A stretch of DNA of 64,000 nt from JALOLG01 sp963776935 (GTDB taxonomy: Bacteria > Actinomycetota > Acidimicrobiia > Acidimicrobiales > Ilumatobacteraceae), in assembly GCA_963776935.1 (NCBI GenBank), contig CAVZOP010000015.1, positions 62,001 to 126,000 on the forward strand, given 5' to 3'. The notes beneath the pieces were generated by a model. It was not told the DNA's origin. It searched no databases and saw only the letters and a program-made list of their open reading frames with translations. This document shows, one piece after another, positions 28,322 through 36,840 of the stretch. The position numbers and the translations under genes are program-made. Numbering within the stretch: position 1 is the first letter of the stretch; each line of letters opens with the position of its first letter.

Positions 28322-29182
28322 ATGCCAGAGCGAGACGGCTACATCCCCGGCGTCCCCTGCTGGGTCGACACGAGCCAGCCCGACCCAGAAGCGGCACTGC
28401 CGTTCTACAGCGGCCTGTTCGGATGGGAGTTCGAGAACGCGATGCCTGAAGGGTCGGAGGGCAGCTACTTCATCGGCCGCATCCGCGGCGGCGACGTGGC
28501 GGCGGTCGGGGCTGTCCCCGACGGCGCGCCTGCGATGGCGCTGTGGAACACCTACATCTGGGTCGAGAATGCCGATGAGACGGTGGCCAAGGCACGTGCT
28601 GCCGGTGGTGGGGTGGTGAGCGAGCCCTTCGACGTGCTCGACTCGGGACGGATGGCGGTCCTCACCGACCCCGAAGGCGCCGCGTTCTGCGTGTGGCAGG
28701 CGAAGGCACACAGGGGTGCGAAGGTCGTCAACGAGCACGGCGCGCTGAACTTCAACGGTCTCGCCACCCGCGACCCCGACGCCGCCAAGTCGTTCTACGG
28801 CGCCGTGTTCGGTTGGCAGACCCTGTCGTTGGCCGCCGGCGAGATGTGGACCCTGCCCGGCTACGGCGATCACCTCGAGGAATCCACCCCTGGCCTTCGC
28901 CAACAGATGACGCAGATGGGGGCGCCCGAGGGGTTCATCGACGTCGTCGCCGCCCTCAATCCGATCGCCGGCGACGACTCCGTGACACCGGCACACTGGA
29001 CTGTCACGTTCGGGGTCGACGACGCCGACGCCACCGCGGCGAAGGCGAAGGACCTGGGCGGCGAGGTCGTCGCCGGCCCCTTCGACGCCCCGTGGACCAA
29101 GCTGGCGGTCATCAAGGACCCGCAGGGAGCCACCTTCATCGCCGGCCAGTTCGTGCCCGAGAACAAGGACCTCGAGGCGTAG
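28322..29182 (+). CDS. Two-domain VOC family protein
   Basis: 286 residues with two complete glyoxalase-like halves: residues 1-130 (CWVDTSQPDPEAALPFYSGLFGWEF to LTDPEGAAFCVWQ) and 140-280 (LATRDPDAAKSFYGAVFGWQT to DPQGATFIAGQF). Relatives include proteins of the 27-kDa antigen Cfp30B type. GAGGAGA precedes the ATG at 28322. No substrate is known. Confidence 0.88.
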   Translation: MPERDGYIPGVPCWVDTSQPDPEAALPFYSGLFGWEFENAMPEGSEGSYFIGRIRGGDVAAVGAVPDGAPAMALWNTYIWVENADETVAKARAAGGGVVSEPFDVLDSGRMAVLTDPEGAAFCVWQAKAHRGAKVVNEHGALNFNGLATRDPDAAKSFYGAVFGWQTLSLAAGEMWTLPGYGDHLEESTPGLRQQMTQMGAPEGFIDVVAALNPIAGDDSVTPAHWTVTFGVDDADATAAKAKDLGGEVVAGPFDAPWTKLAVIKDPQGATFIAGQFVPENKDLEA

Positions 29183-29210
29183 ACCGACCGCATCTCGGTC
29201 GCCATATTCG

Positions 29211-29232
29211 GTTCACCGTCCGTTCACCCGAC
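29211..29232 (+). promoter_or_regulatory. Pho-box-like direct repeat upstream of phosphate operon
   Basis: GTTCACCGTCC (29211-29221) and GTTCACCCGAC (29222-29232) are two adjacent 11-base direct repeats that match the GTTCACC units bound by PhoP in Streptomyces. They lie 16 bases before the first gene of the DUF47-Pit phosphate operon. A -10-like TACGGT (29233-29238) directly follows, placing the box where -35 would be. Confidence 0.75.
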
Positions 29233-29247
29233 TACGGTGCCGGTTTT

Positions 29248-29859
29248 GTGCGGTTCCGTCTGCTGCCGACCGACGATCGGTTCTTCTCGCTGTTCAACGA
29301 CGCGGCGGCCAACGTGGCCGACTGCGCCCTCCGGTTGCAGGAGCTGCTCGACGGTGCCGAAGGTGGGCTCGACGCCGTTGTCGCCTGTGAACGGCGCGGC
29401 GATGAGCTGATCCGAGAGATCCTGAGGCGTCTCAACACGTCGTTCGTCACCCCGTTCGACCGCGAGGACATCCACGCCCTCGCCGAGCAACTCGACGACG
29501 TCGTCGACGACGTCATGGAAGTCGGCTACCGGCTCGAGCTGGGGACCCGCGACGTCGACGCGATGCCCGAATTGAAACTGCAAGCCGATCTCCTCGTTCA
29601 GATGGCGGACGAGACCGTCGCCCTCGTCAAGCGGTTGGAGTCGATGAAGGGCACGCGCCCGCACCTCGACGCCATCGACCGGTTGGAGTCGGAGGGTGAC
29701 GAGATCTATCGCCTGGCGCTCCGCAGGCTGTACTCGGGAGAGCTCAAGGCCTCGGCCACGCTGTATTGGAAGGACGTGGTCGAGGCGTTGGAGAACGCGC
29801 TCGACGAGCTCGAGGACGCCTCCGACGTGATCGAAGGCATCGTCTTGAAGCACGCCTGA
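29248..29859 (+). CDS. PhoU-like DUF47 protein
   Basis: 203 residues, nearly all helical, of the DUF47/PhoU-like family: LLPTDDRFFSLFNDAAANV at the start, FVTPFDREDIHALAEQLDDV in the middle and YWKDVVEALENALDELED near the end. Conserved acidic helices bind metal clusters in the family. It is always paired with Pit transporters and is thought to modulate them. GTG 29248 is used; the long upstream frame is antisense or shadow sequence. It is followed 4 bases later by the Pit gene. Confidence 0.9.
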   Translation: MRFRLLPTDDRFFSLFNDAAANVADCALRLQELLDGAEGGLDAVVACERRGDELIREILRRLNTSFVTPFDREDIHALAEQLDDVVDDVMEVGYRLELGTRDVDAMPELKLQADLLVQMADETVALVKRLESMKGTRPHLDAIDRLESEGDEIYRLALRRLYSGELKASATLYWKDVVEALENALDELEDASDVIEGIVLKHA

Positions 29860-29863
29860 GCCA

Positions 29864-30859
29864 ATGGACACGTTCGCGGTCGTCGCCGTCATCGCGCTCG
29901 CGCTCGCCTTCGATTTCGTGAACGGCTTCCACGACGCGGCGAACTCGATCGCTACCGTCGTGTCGACGCGGGTGCTATCGCCGCGGCTCGCGGTCGTGTG
30001 GGCGGCGGTCTTCAACTTCATCGTGTTCGCGGTGTTCGGCACGGTGGTCGCCGCAACCATCGCCACCGGTGTCGTCGACCCCGACGTGCTGTCGATCGGT
30101 GTCGTGTTCTCCGGGCTCGTCGGAGCGATCGGGTGGAACCTGATCACGTTCTTCCTCGGGCTCCCGACGAGCTCGTCGCACGCGCTCGTCGGCGGCATCG
30201 CCGGTGCCGCCGTCGCCAAGGGCGGCGTCGACGTCCTCATCTCGTCCGGGCTGCGGAAGATCGGCGTGTTCATCATCCTGTCGCCGCTGCTCGGGTTGGC
30301 GCTCGCGATGGTGCTGACGATCGTGGTGATGTGGGCCGTCCACCGCTATCGCAACGTCGATCGCCTCAACCGCGGCTTCCGTGTCGGACAGTTGTTCTCG
30401 GCGGCGGCGTTCAGCCTCGGTCACGGCGGCAACGACGCGGAGAAGACGATGGGGGTGATCCTGGCCGTGCTCATCGCGTCCGGTCACCTGCCGACCGGCT
30501 CCGATGTGCCGTTGTGGGTGGTGCTCTCGGCCCACTTGGCGATCGGGCTGGGCACGCTGACTGGTGGATGGCGGATCGTCAAGACGATGGGTTCGAAGAT
30601 CACCCGTCTGCAGCCCGTCGGCGGGATGGCCGCCGAGTCGGCAGCCGCCACGACGTTGTTCTTCACGTCGCACGCCGGCATCCCCGTGTCGACTACACAC
30701 ACGATCACCGGCGCCATCGTGGGCGTCGGCGCGACCCGCCGTCTCTCGGCCGTTCGTTGGGGCGTGGCCGGACGGGTCGTGTGGGCGTGGATCCTCACCA
30801 TCCCGGGCGCCTGGCTGATCGCCACGGCGACGTACGCAATCGTGGGACCCTTGGGCTGA
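29864..30859 (+). CDS. pit: Low-affinity inorganic phosphate transporter (Pit)
   Basis: 331 residues with about ten hydrophobic segments and the two inverted Pit signature regions: FDFVNGFHDAANSIATVV near the N-terminus and SLGHGGNDAEKTMGVI in the second half; LGLPTSSSHALVGG and GIPVSTTHTITGAIVG are the internal repeats. It takes up phosphate (metal-phosphate) with protons. It is co-transcribed with the DUF47 gene under the Pho-box-like repeat, so induction on phosphate limitation is likely. Confidence 0.93.
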   Translation: MDTFAVVAVIALALAFDFVNGFHDAANSIATVVSTRVLSPRLAVVWAAVFNFIVFAVFGTVVAATIATGVVDPDVLSIGVVFSGLVGAIGWNLITFFLGLPTSSSHALVGGIAGAAVAKGGVDVLISSGLRKIGVFIILSPLLGLALAMVLTIVVMWAVHRYRNVDRLNRGFRVGQLFSAAAFSLGHGGNDAEKTMGVILAVLIASGHLPTGSDVPLWVVLSAHLAIGLGTLTGGWRIVKTMGSKITRLQPVGGMAAESAAATTLFFTSHAGIPVSTTHTITGAIVGVGATRRLSAVRWGVAGRVVWAWILTIPGAWLIATATYAIVGPLG

Positions 30860-31029
30860 TGGACCGCCGGGCGTTGTTCCTCCTGGGAGCGGCCGTCGTC
30901 TGCGCCGTGCTCATCCCGGTCACCGAGTCGGAGCACCAATGGGTGCCCGTCGGCCTGTCGATCGCCTACGCGCTGCTGGCATTGGCGTCCTGGGCCGACG
31001 CCCGCGGCCGCAGCCGTATCGACTCCTGA
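30859..31029 (+). CDS. Small two-helix membrane protein
   Basis: 56 residues. The ATG overlaps the Pit stop by one base (TGATG), so it is translationally coupled. Two hydrophobic segments, residues 5-20 (ALFLLGAAVVCAVLIP) and 29-45 (VPVGLSIAYALLALASW), are joined by a short polar loop. Coupling implies a role with the phosphate transporter, but nothing else identifies the function. Confidence 0.7.
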   Translation: MDRRALFLLGAAVVCAVLIPVTESEHQWVPVGLSIAYALLALASWADARGRSRIDS

Positions 31030-31124
31030 TCGCCCGCACCGGAGCGACCGGTTCTGCAACCGCGCGATCATCAACGCGAAGTCGCAACCCAACGACCCCA
31101 CCATCGAGCACGAGGACCAGCCGC

Positions 31125-31458
31125 ATGCCTGACTCATCCACCACCCCGGCCCAACAGTTGATCGGCGGCTTTGCTCCGAAGCTGGTGGAGCTGACCGACG
31201 ACGTGCTGTTCGGCGACGTCTGGGAACGGCCCGGACTCTCCAAGCGCGACCCGCAGCCTGATCACGGTCGCCGCGCTCGTCGCGCTCTACCGCACTGAAC
31301 AGCTCCCCGGCCACCTGCGTCGCGCGATCGACAACGGTCTCACCGAAGACGAGCTCATCGAGGTCATCACGCATCTCGCCTTCTACGCCGGCTGGCCGAC
31401 GGCGATGAGCGCGATCGTCACCGCCAAGACGCTGTTCGAACCGACGACCGACGCCTGA
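31125..31458 (+). CDS. Carboxymuconolactone decarboxylase family protein, one frame change
   Basis: 110 residues after removing one C from the CCC at 31250-31252. The first frame gives APKLVELTDDVLFGDVWERP; the second resumes SLITVAALVALYRTEQLPGH and continues DNGLTEDELIEVITHLAFYAGWP, the hallmark of the CMD fold. The CxxC of AhpD-like peroxidases is absent, so it resembles decarboxylase-type or uncharacterised members. Confidence 0.8.
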
Positions 31459-31546
31459 AGTTACGCGCCTGGGCAGCTCGGGCCGATCGGCGACCCTTGC
31501 CGAAGCCCACCGCCTGGGGTCGGACCGCCGGACCGGCGAGCCCTCG

Positions 31547-31576
31547 TTCTGACGATCCGTCATTCTCACGTACAGT
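31547..31576 (+). promoter_or_regulatory. Candidate promoter of sulfatase operon
   Basis: TTCTGA (31547-31552) and TACAGT (31571-31576) are separated by 18 bases in the 212-base gap before the sulfatase gene. Transcription from here would leave a leader of roughly 90 bases. No other feature is visible in the gap. Confidence 0.4.
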
Positions 31577-31670
31577 GCTGGATCGCACACCGATTGCAGG
31601 GAACGGTCGTGGGCGACGATGGTTCCTCGACGGGTCGACGTCGAGCCTGGAATTCAGGGAGGGCCACACG

Positions 31671-33209
31671 ATGGCTGCAGACACGCCGAACATCCTCGTG
31701 ATCTGGGGAGACGACATCGGCATCACGAATCTGAGTTGTTACAGCAAGGGACTGATGGGTTACCGCACGCCGAACATCGATCGTCTGGCGGCCGAGGGCA
31801 TGCAGTTCACGGATGCGTACGGGGAGCAGAGCTGCACGGCCGGCCGGTCGGCGTTCATCACCGGTCAGAGTGTGTTCCGAACAGGTTTGAGCAAGGTCGG
31901 CATGCCCGCGTCTCCGATCGGCCTGCAGGCCGAGGATCCGACCATCGCCGAGCTGTTGAAAGGCGTTGGCTATGCCACGGGTCAGTTCGGCAAGAACCAT
32001 CTCGGTGATCGCAACGAGTTCCTGCCGACGGTTCATGGCTTCGACGAGTTCCTCGGCAACCTGTATCACCTGAACGCCGAGGAGGATCCGGAAGATCCCG
32101 ACTATCCGTCGAGCAATGGTTTCCCCGGCTTCAGGGATCGGTTCGGTCCACGGGGCGTCCTGCACTGCCATGCATCGGACACCGACGACGCCACCGAGGA
32201 CCCTCGTTGGGGGCGCGTCGGTCGCCAGACGATCGAAGACACGGGCCCGCTGACGCGCCAGCGGATGGAGACGTGTGACGACGAGTTCGTCGCCGCCGCA
32301 GCAGATTTCATCAAGCGTCAGCACGCCGCGGGGACGCCATTCTTCTGTTGGGTCAACACGACCCACATGCATCTCCGGACGCACACGAAACCCGAGAGCG
32401 TCGGCCAGGCTGGGCGCTGGCAGTCGGAGTACCACGACACGATGGTCGATCACGACAAGCACGTCGGCGAGCTGCTCGATCTCATCGACGAGCTCGGCCT
32501 CGGCGACGACACGGTCGTGATGTACAGCACCGACAACGGCCCGCACATGAACTCGTGGCCCGACGGCGCGATGACGCCATTCCGCAGCGAGAAGAACACC
32601 AACTGGGAAGGCGCCTTCCGCATTCCCCTCCTGCTCCGGTGGCCGGGCAAGATCGACGCCGGCGTCGTCTCGAACGAGATCGTGCAGCACCACGACTGGT
32701 TGCCCACCTTCCTCGCCGCCGCAGGTGAACCCGACATCGTCGACAAGCTCAAGCAGGGACACTCGGCTGCCGGCAAGTCGTTCAAGGTTCACATCGACGG
32801 CTACAACCTGCTGCCGTATCTCACGGGCGAAGAGGACGTCAGCCCGCGGAAGGGTTTCATCTATTTCAGCGACGACGGGGACCTCGTCGCGCTGCGTTAC
32901 GACAACTGGAAGCTCGTGTTCATGGAGCAGCGCAGCCGCGGAACGCTCGCGCTGTGGGCGGAACCCTTCACGACCTTGCGCGTGCCGAAGCTGTTCAACT
33001 TGCGCACCGATCCGTTCGAACGTGCGGACACCACGTCGAACACGTACTGGGATTGGTACATGAACAAGGCGTACATGATCCTCGCCGCGCAGGCCTTGGT
33101 CGCCGAGTTTCTCCAGACGTTCGCCGAGTTCCCGCCGCGACAAGAGGCCGCCAGCTTCACGATCGACCAGATCCTCGAGAAGATGGCTGATGCTGCACAC
33201 GTCCGTTGA
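31671..33209 (+). CDS. Sulfatase (arylsulfatase-like)
   Basis: 512 residues. The N-terminal metal site is NILVIWGDDIG, and the modification motif is C-T-A-G-R (Cys55), where Cys is converted to formylglycine, the catalytic residue. Further sulfatase landmarks are GYATGQFGKNHLGD and VVMYSTDNGPH with the second half of the Ca site. No signal peptide is seen, so it appears cytoplasmic. GGGAGG precedes the ATG at 31671. The formylglycine-generating enzyme lies 3 bases downstream, so the enzyme and its activator are co-produced. The sulfate ester substrate is unknown. Confidence 0.93.
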   Translation: MAADTPNILVIWGDDIGITNLSCYSKGLMGYRTPNIDRLAAEGMQFTDAYGEQSCTAGRSAFITGQSVFRTGLSKVGMPASPIGLQAEDPTIAELLKGVGYATGQFGKNHLGDRNEFLPTVHGFDEFLGNLYHLNAEEDPEDPDYPSSNGFPGFRDRFGPRGVLHCHASDTDDATEDPRWGRVGRQTIEDTGPLTRQRMETCDDEFVAAAADFIKRQHAAGTPFFCWVNTTHMHLRTHTKPESVGQAGRWQSEYHDTMVDHDKHVGELLDLIDELGLGDDTVVMYSTDNGPHMNSWPDGAMTPFRSEKNTNWEGAFRIPLLLRWPGKIDAGVVSNEIVQHHDWLPTFLAAAGEPDIVDKLKQGHSAAGKSFKVHIDGYNLLPYLTGEEDVSPRKGFIYFSDDGDLVALRYDNWKLVFMEQRSRGTLALWAEPFTTLRVPKLFNLRTDPFERADTTSNTYWDWYMNKAYMILAAQALVAEFLQTFAEFPPRQEAASFTIDQILEKMADAAHVR

Positions 33210-33212
33210 CAG

Positions 33213-34157
33213 GTGACTGTCGGAGCGTCGACCGACGACATGGTGCCTGACGACATGAAATTGGTACCGGGCGGCGCGTTCCGCATGGGATCGGACACCC
33301 ACTTCCCCGAGGAAGCGCCGACGCATGCTGCGTCCGTGGGTGAGTTCTGGATGGATCCGTACCCGGTCACCAATCGTCGGTTCGAAGCGTTTGTCGCGGC
33401 GACCGATTACGTGACCGTCGCCGAACGGCCGCTCGACCCGGACGACTTCCCGGGCGCGCCGGCCGAGAATCTCGTGCCGGGCTCGATGGTGTTCACGATG
33501 ACCGCCGGGCCAGTTGATCTGAGGGATCTGAGCCAGTGGTGGGCGTGGACGCCAGGCGCGTCGTGGAGACACCCATGCGGACCGAGCAGCCACATCGAAG
33601 GCCGTGGCGATCACCCCGTGGTGCACGTGGCGTACGAGGACGCGTTGGCGTTCGCCCAATGGTCGGGGAAGGACCTGCCGACCGAACCCGAATGGGAACG
33701 CGCCGCACGCGGCGGCCTGGACGGCAAGACCTTCGTGTGGGGCGATCAGCCGGAACTGCCGTCACAGCGACTGGCGAACTACTGGCACGGCGCGTTCCCC
33801 TGGAGTCACGACGACGGCTACGGATCGCTGACCCCGGTCGGTTCGTTCCCCCCGAATGGGTACGGCTTGTTCGACATGGCCGGCAACGTGTGGGAGTGGA
33901 CGACCGACTGGTGGGGTCCACACCACCCGGCCCAATCAGGTGACGGGTGCTGCACTCCGATTGAGCGAACCGTGGCGACGATCGACGACAGCTATGACCC
34001 CGCCCAGCCCCAGTTCCAAGTCCCCCGCAAGGTCATCAAGGGTGGATCGTTCCTCTGTGCCGACAGCTACTGCCAGCGCTACCGGCCGGCGGCTCGGCGC
34101 CCGCAGATGATCGACACTGGGATGAGCCACATCGGCTTTCGCTGCGTCAGCCGGTGA
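33213..34157 (+). CDS. Formylglycine-generating enzyme (sulfatase activator)
   Basis: 314 residues of the FGE/SUMF1 family: MKLVPGGAFRMGSDTHFPEE at the start, YPVTNRRFEAFV, LPTEPEWERAARGG, NVWEWTTDWW, and IKGGSFLCADSYCQRYR near the end. Both copper-binding active-site cysteines are present (Cys282 and Cys287 in CADSYC). It oxidises the sulfatase Cys to formylglycine aerobically. GTG 33213 follows the sulfatase stop by 3 bases, and it must serve the sulfatase just upstream. Confidence 0.93.
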   Translation: MTVGASTDDMVPDDMKLVPGGAFRMGSDTHFPEEAPTHAASVGEFWMDPYPVTNRRFEAFVAATDYVTVAERPLDPDDFPGAPAENLVPGSMVFTMTAGPVDLRDLSQWWAWTPGASWRHPCGPSSHIEGRGDHPVVHVAYEDALAFAQWSGKDLPTEPEWERAARGGLDGKTFVWGDQPELPSQRLANYWHGAFPWSHDDGYGSLTPVGSFPPNGYGLFDMAGNVWEWTTDWWGPHHPAQSGDGCCTPIERTVATIDDSYDPAQPQFQVPRKVIKGGSFLCADSYCQRYRPAARRPQMIDTGMSHIGFRCVSR

Positions 34158-35457
34158 GACCCAGTCCTCGGCGACCGATGTCGTTGAGATCCGCGGTCGT
34201 GAAGCGGTCGGTCCAGGTCCGCTCGTAGTGCTCCTCGGGGAAGTCGGTCGGGCTCGACCCGGTGAGGAACGCGTCGCGCACCGACTCGGCGTACGTGTCG
34301 TTGCGGGCGCACCAGGGCGCGGCGGGGATGTACATGACACTGCCCCAGCCTCGTTGGTCAGCCACTGGGGCGACGCTGTGCACCATGTCGCTGTGCCACC
34401 ACACGGAGTCGCCGGCGCGGACGTCGGGGATGGCACTGGACGCGGCCAGCAGCAGCGCATGCCAACGCTCGGTGATCGGGAGGACTTGATCGGCCACCAC
34501 ACCGCACATGTCGTCGTCGTCGACATCGGCAAGCAGTGGGCGCAACAGGATGTAGGCCATCGCGTCGGGGATCGGCACCACGTGCAGGACGCCTTGGTCG
34601 TGCTCCATGTCCGACAGCGCGGTCCAGCCTTGGAACGTGCGAAATGCCGCGCACATCGTGCTGCCGGGATACTGCGTGCCGACAGTGCGATGCGCCGCGT
34701 CCCACGGGTCGAACTGCTCGACGGTGCCGTCGAACAGATGGCGGAACGCCCGTTGTGACGAGGGGGTCATCCACAGGTCGAGCGTGCCGGAGTCGACGTG
34801 CGCGCCGAGGCCGTCGGAGTTCGCGCCCGGTGGACGCCGCCTGATCCGATCGGGATAGATGGCATCGCAAGTCGGATCGAACCAGCGCGCCCCATCCGAG
34901 TCGCATGTCCACTGGTCGTTGAGGAACCGTTGCACGCGCGCCATCTGTTCGCTCTGGCGGGCCTCCATCTGGGCCCGCGACCAGTAGACGGGGTAGAACT
35001 CCGGCTTGGAGCCGACGCTGCCGAAGAAATCGTCGCCAGGTCCGCGGTACTTCTCGAAGAACTGGTTGCGCTCGACGTAGTCGACGATGCTCTGGTCCCA
35101 GTCGAGGGCCTGTTGGTGCGGGAACTGGCCACGAACGACGACGCAGCCGCGACGATGCAACAGGTCGAGATCGCCGGCGGGCACGGTGCCAGCGGCGATG
35201 TCGGCGTATTCGATCACCGGCCACACCCCGCCACCATCCGACGGACCGTCGGCCTTGGCCGCAGAGATCTCGTCGACCTGGGCTCGCACACGCGCCTCGA
35301 CCACCGCGAACACCTCTTCGACCGACCTGCCGGAACTCTCGATGCGGGCCCGCAGCGCCTGCTTCACCTGGCGGATCGCGGCGCGCGGTTCGACCGGCGT
35401 CGTCTCCCAGTGCGGCAGCTCCGGCAGCGAGATGCGGGTTCGGTTGGACACGACCAC
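34147..35457 (-). CDS. DUF1479 (YbiU-like) putative Fe/2-oxoglutarate oxygenase
   Basis: 436 residues. The family is recognised from IEYADIAAGTVPAGDLDLLHRRGCVVVRG, the YVERNQFFEKY segment and HVVPIPDAMAYILLRPLL. Iron ligands are likely in AHVDSGTLDLW (HxD) and the distal His of WHSDMVHSVAPV. Substrate unknown. It overlaps the FGE gene tail-to-tail by 11 bases and follows the hydrolase-DinB gene by 3 bases on its own strand, so it is in an operon with it. Confidence 0.85.
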   Translation of the reverse strand: MVVSNRTRISLPELPHWETTPVEPRAAIRQVKQALRARIESSGRSVEEVFAVVEARVRAQVDEISAAKADGPSDGGGVWPVIEYADIAAGTVPAGDLDLLHRRGCVVVRGQFPHQQALDWDQSIVDYVERNQFFEKYRGPGDDFFGSVGSKPEFYPVYWSRAQMEARQSEQMARVQRFLNDQWTCDSDGARWFDPTCDAIYPDRIRRRPPGANSDGLGAHVDSGTLDLWMTPSSQRAFRHLFDGTVEQFDPWDAAHRTVGTQYPGSTMCAAFRTFQGWTALSDMEHDQGVLHVVPIPDAMAYILLRPLLADVDDDDMCGVVADQVLPITERWHALLLAASSAIPDVRAGDSVWWHSDMVHSVAPVADQRGWGSVMYIPAAPWCARNDTYAESVRDAFLTGSSPTDFPEEHYERTWTDRFTTADLNDIGRRGLGLTG

Positions 35458-35460
35458 GGT

Positions 35461-36741
35461 CTACTCCCCCGTGACCCCGTCGATCGATTCCCGCAGGAGA
35501 TCGGCATGGCCGATGTGACGGGCGTACTCCCTGATCATGTGGAGCAGGATCCATCGCAGACTCGGTGCGACGCCGAACCAGTCGTCGATCCACACGGCCG
35601 GCCGCTCCAGTCCACCGTCGGCCAGCGCCTCGGCGACGAGGACACGGGAGCGGGCCACGGCGTCCTGCCACAGCGCGCGCAGCTGCTCCGGCGTGTCGTC
35701 GGCGGCCGAGTGCCAGTCCCAGTCGCGGTCGGCCTCCCAGTCGACCGTGTCCCACGGCGGTGCCGGGTCGTGCCCGTGCAGCCGCCGGGAGCACCACACG
35801 TCCTCGACATAGGCCAGGTGCTTGAGCATCCCGCCGAGGGTCATCGACGACGCCGCGGTGGTCGCCTGCAGCCCAGCCGCGTCGAGGCCGGCGCACTTCC
35901 ACGCCAACGTCGCCCGCTGGTGTTCGAGGAAGCCCAGGACCGACGACGTCTCGTCGCCGGTCAGCGGTGGCTCGGTGCGACCGTGCTCGTCGACATCGGA
36001 CGGTGCCGCGGCGCCCACGTCCGAATCGGGCGCACGCCGCTCGACGCTCGCGAGGATCACCCGTCCGAGCTCCTCGGGCCGAGTGAACTGTGGCCAGTGG
36101 CCGGTGGGCAGGTCGACGTACTCGACGTCCCGGATCTTGGTGAACTCCTGCACCGGCGCGAGCCCTTGGGCGATCCACCCCCGCAGCATCTCGCTCGTGA
36201 ACTCGGTCGAGATGACGGTGACCGGCACGTCGTAGCGGCGTTCGTCGGAGAGCTGTTGCGGATCGCGGGTGACGTGCTCGGGCGATGGGATCGCGCGCTC
36301 GCGGAACTCGGCGCGAGCCGCGTCGTCGAGGTCGGCAAGGTCCTCGTCCTCGAACGTCGACCAGTCGGGCAACGGGACCTCGCCTCGCTCGGCCGGAAAC
36401 CCGTCGGCGATGGCGCCACCATCGGCCGTGGGAAAGCCGCCGACGTAGACGGCGCGGGCGACGCGGGCGGGCCGGGCGTCGACCGCGGCATGGGCGATCG
36501 CGCCGCCGGCGGAGTGCCCGACGAGCACGACCGTGCCGTCGGCCGGGGCGACGGCGTCGATCGTGGCGACGACCGCGTCGACGTGATCGCGCAAGGTGAT
36601 CGCGGCACGATCGGCGTCCTTCGACTCCATGCCGGGCAACGTGATCGGGTGGGTGCGGTGCCCCGCCTGCTCGAGGATGGCAACGACGGCGTCCCACGAC
36701 GACCCGTCGAGCCAAAGGCCGGGGATCAGAATGATGTCCAT
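35461..36741 (-). CDS. Alpha/beta hydrolase fused to DinB domain
   Basis: 426 residues in two domains. Residues 1-235: alpha/beta hydrolase with ILIPGLWLDGSSWDAVV, nucleophile elbow LVGHSAGG and late PTGHWPQFTRPEELG carrying the catalytic His. Residues 255-426: DinB/DUF664 bundle with FLEHQRATLAWKCAGL, LKHLAYVEDVWC and MIREYARHIGHADLLRESI. The linker is Asp/Glu/Thr-rich. The ATG at 36741 is preceded by GGAAGCAGG. The fusion implies both activities act on one substrate. It is divergent from an ArsR gene across a palindrome. Confidence 0.88.
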   Translation of the reverse strand: MDIILIPGLWLDGSSWDAVVAILEQAGHRTHPITLPGMESKDADRAAITLRDHVDAVVATIDAVAPADGTVVLVGHSAGGAIAHAAVDARPARVARAVYVGGFPTADGGAIADGFPAERGEVPLPDWSTFEDEDLADLDDAARAEFRERAIPSPEHVTRDPQQLSDERRYDVPVTVISTEFTSEMLRGWIAQGLAPVQEFTKIRDVEYVDLPTGHWPQFTRPEELGRVILASVERRAPDSDVGAAAPSDVDEHGRTEPPLTGDETSSVLGFLEHQRATLAWKCAGLDAAGLQATTAASSMTLGGMLKHLAYVEDVWCSRRLHGHDPAPPWDTVDWEADRDWDWHSAADDTPEQLRALWQDAVARSRVLVAEALADGGLERPAVWIDDWFGVAPSLRWILLHMIREYARHIGHADLLRESIDGVTGE

Positions 36742-36792
36742 GCGCAGTGCCTGCTTCCAGGTGTGTGACGCGGTCCATGTGGGCCCGCGCTC

Positions 36793-36819
36793 TATAATCG
36801 ACCAAACCGGATTGATCGA
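36793..36819 (+). promoter_or_regulatory. TATAAT promoter element overlapping ArsR-type palindrome
   Basis: A perfect TATAAT (36793-36798) abuts a 22-base inverted repeat (36798-36819: TCGACCAAACC and GGATTGATCGA, 9 of 11 positions mirrored). It lies between the divergent hydrolase-DinB and ArsR genes. Bound repressor would cover the start site, fitting autoregulation. The leader to the ArsR ATG is about 36 bases with no evident ribosome site. Confidence 0.65.
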
Positions 36820-36840
36820 AGGTAGCAGAACGATCCAAAT

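Noticed and set aside
31566..33659. 697-residue frame antisense to the sulfatase
   Set aside because: No start signals or motifs; the plus-strand sulfatase and FGE have full catalytic motifs over the same bases.
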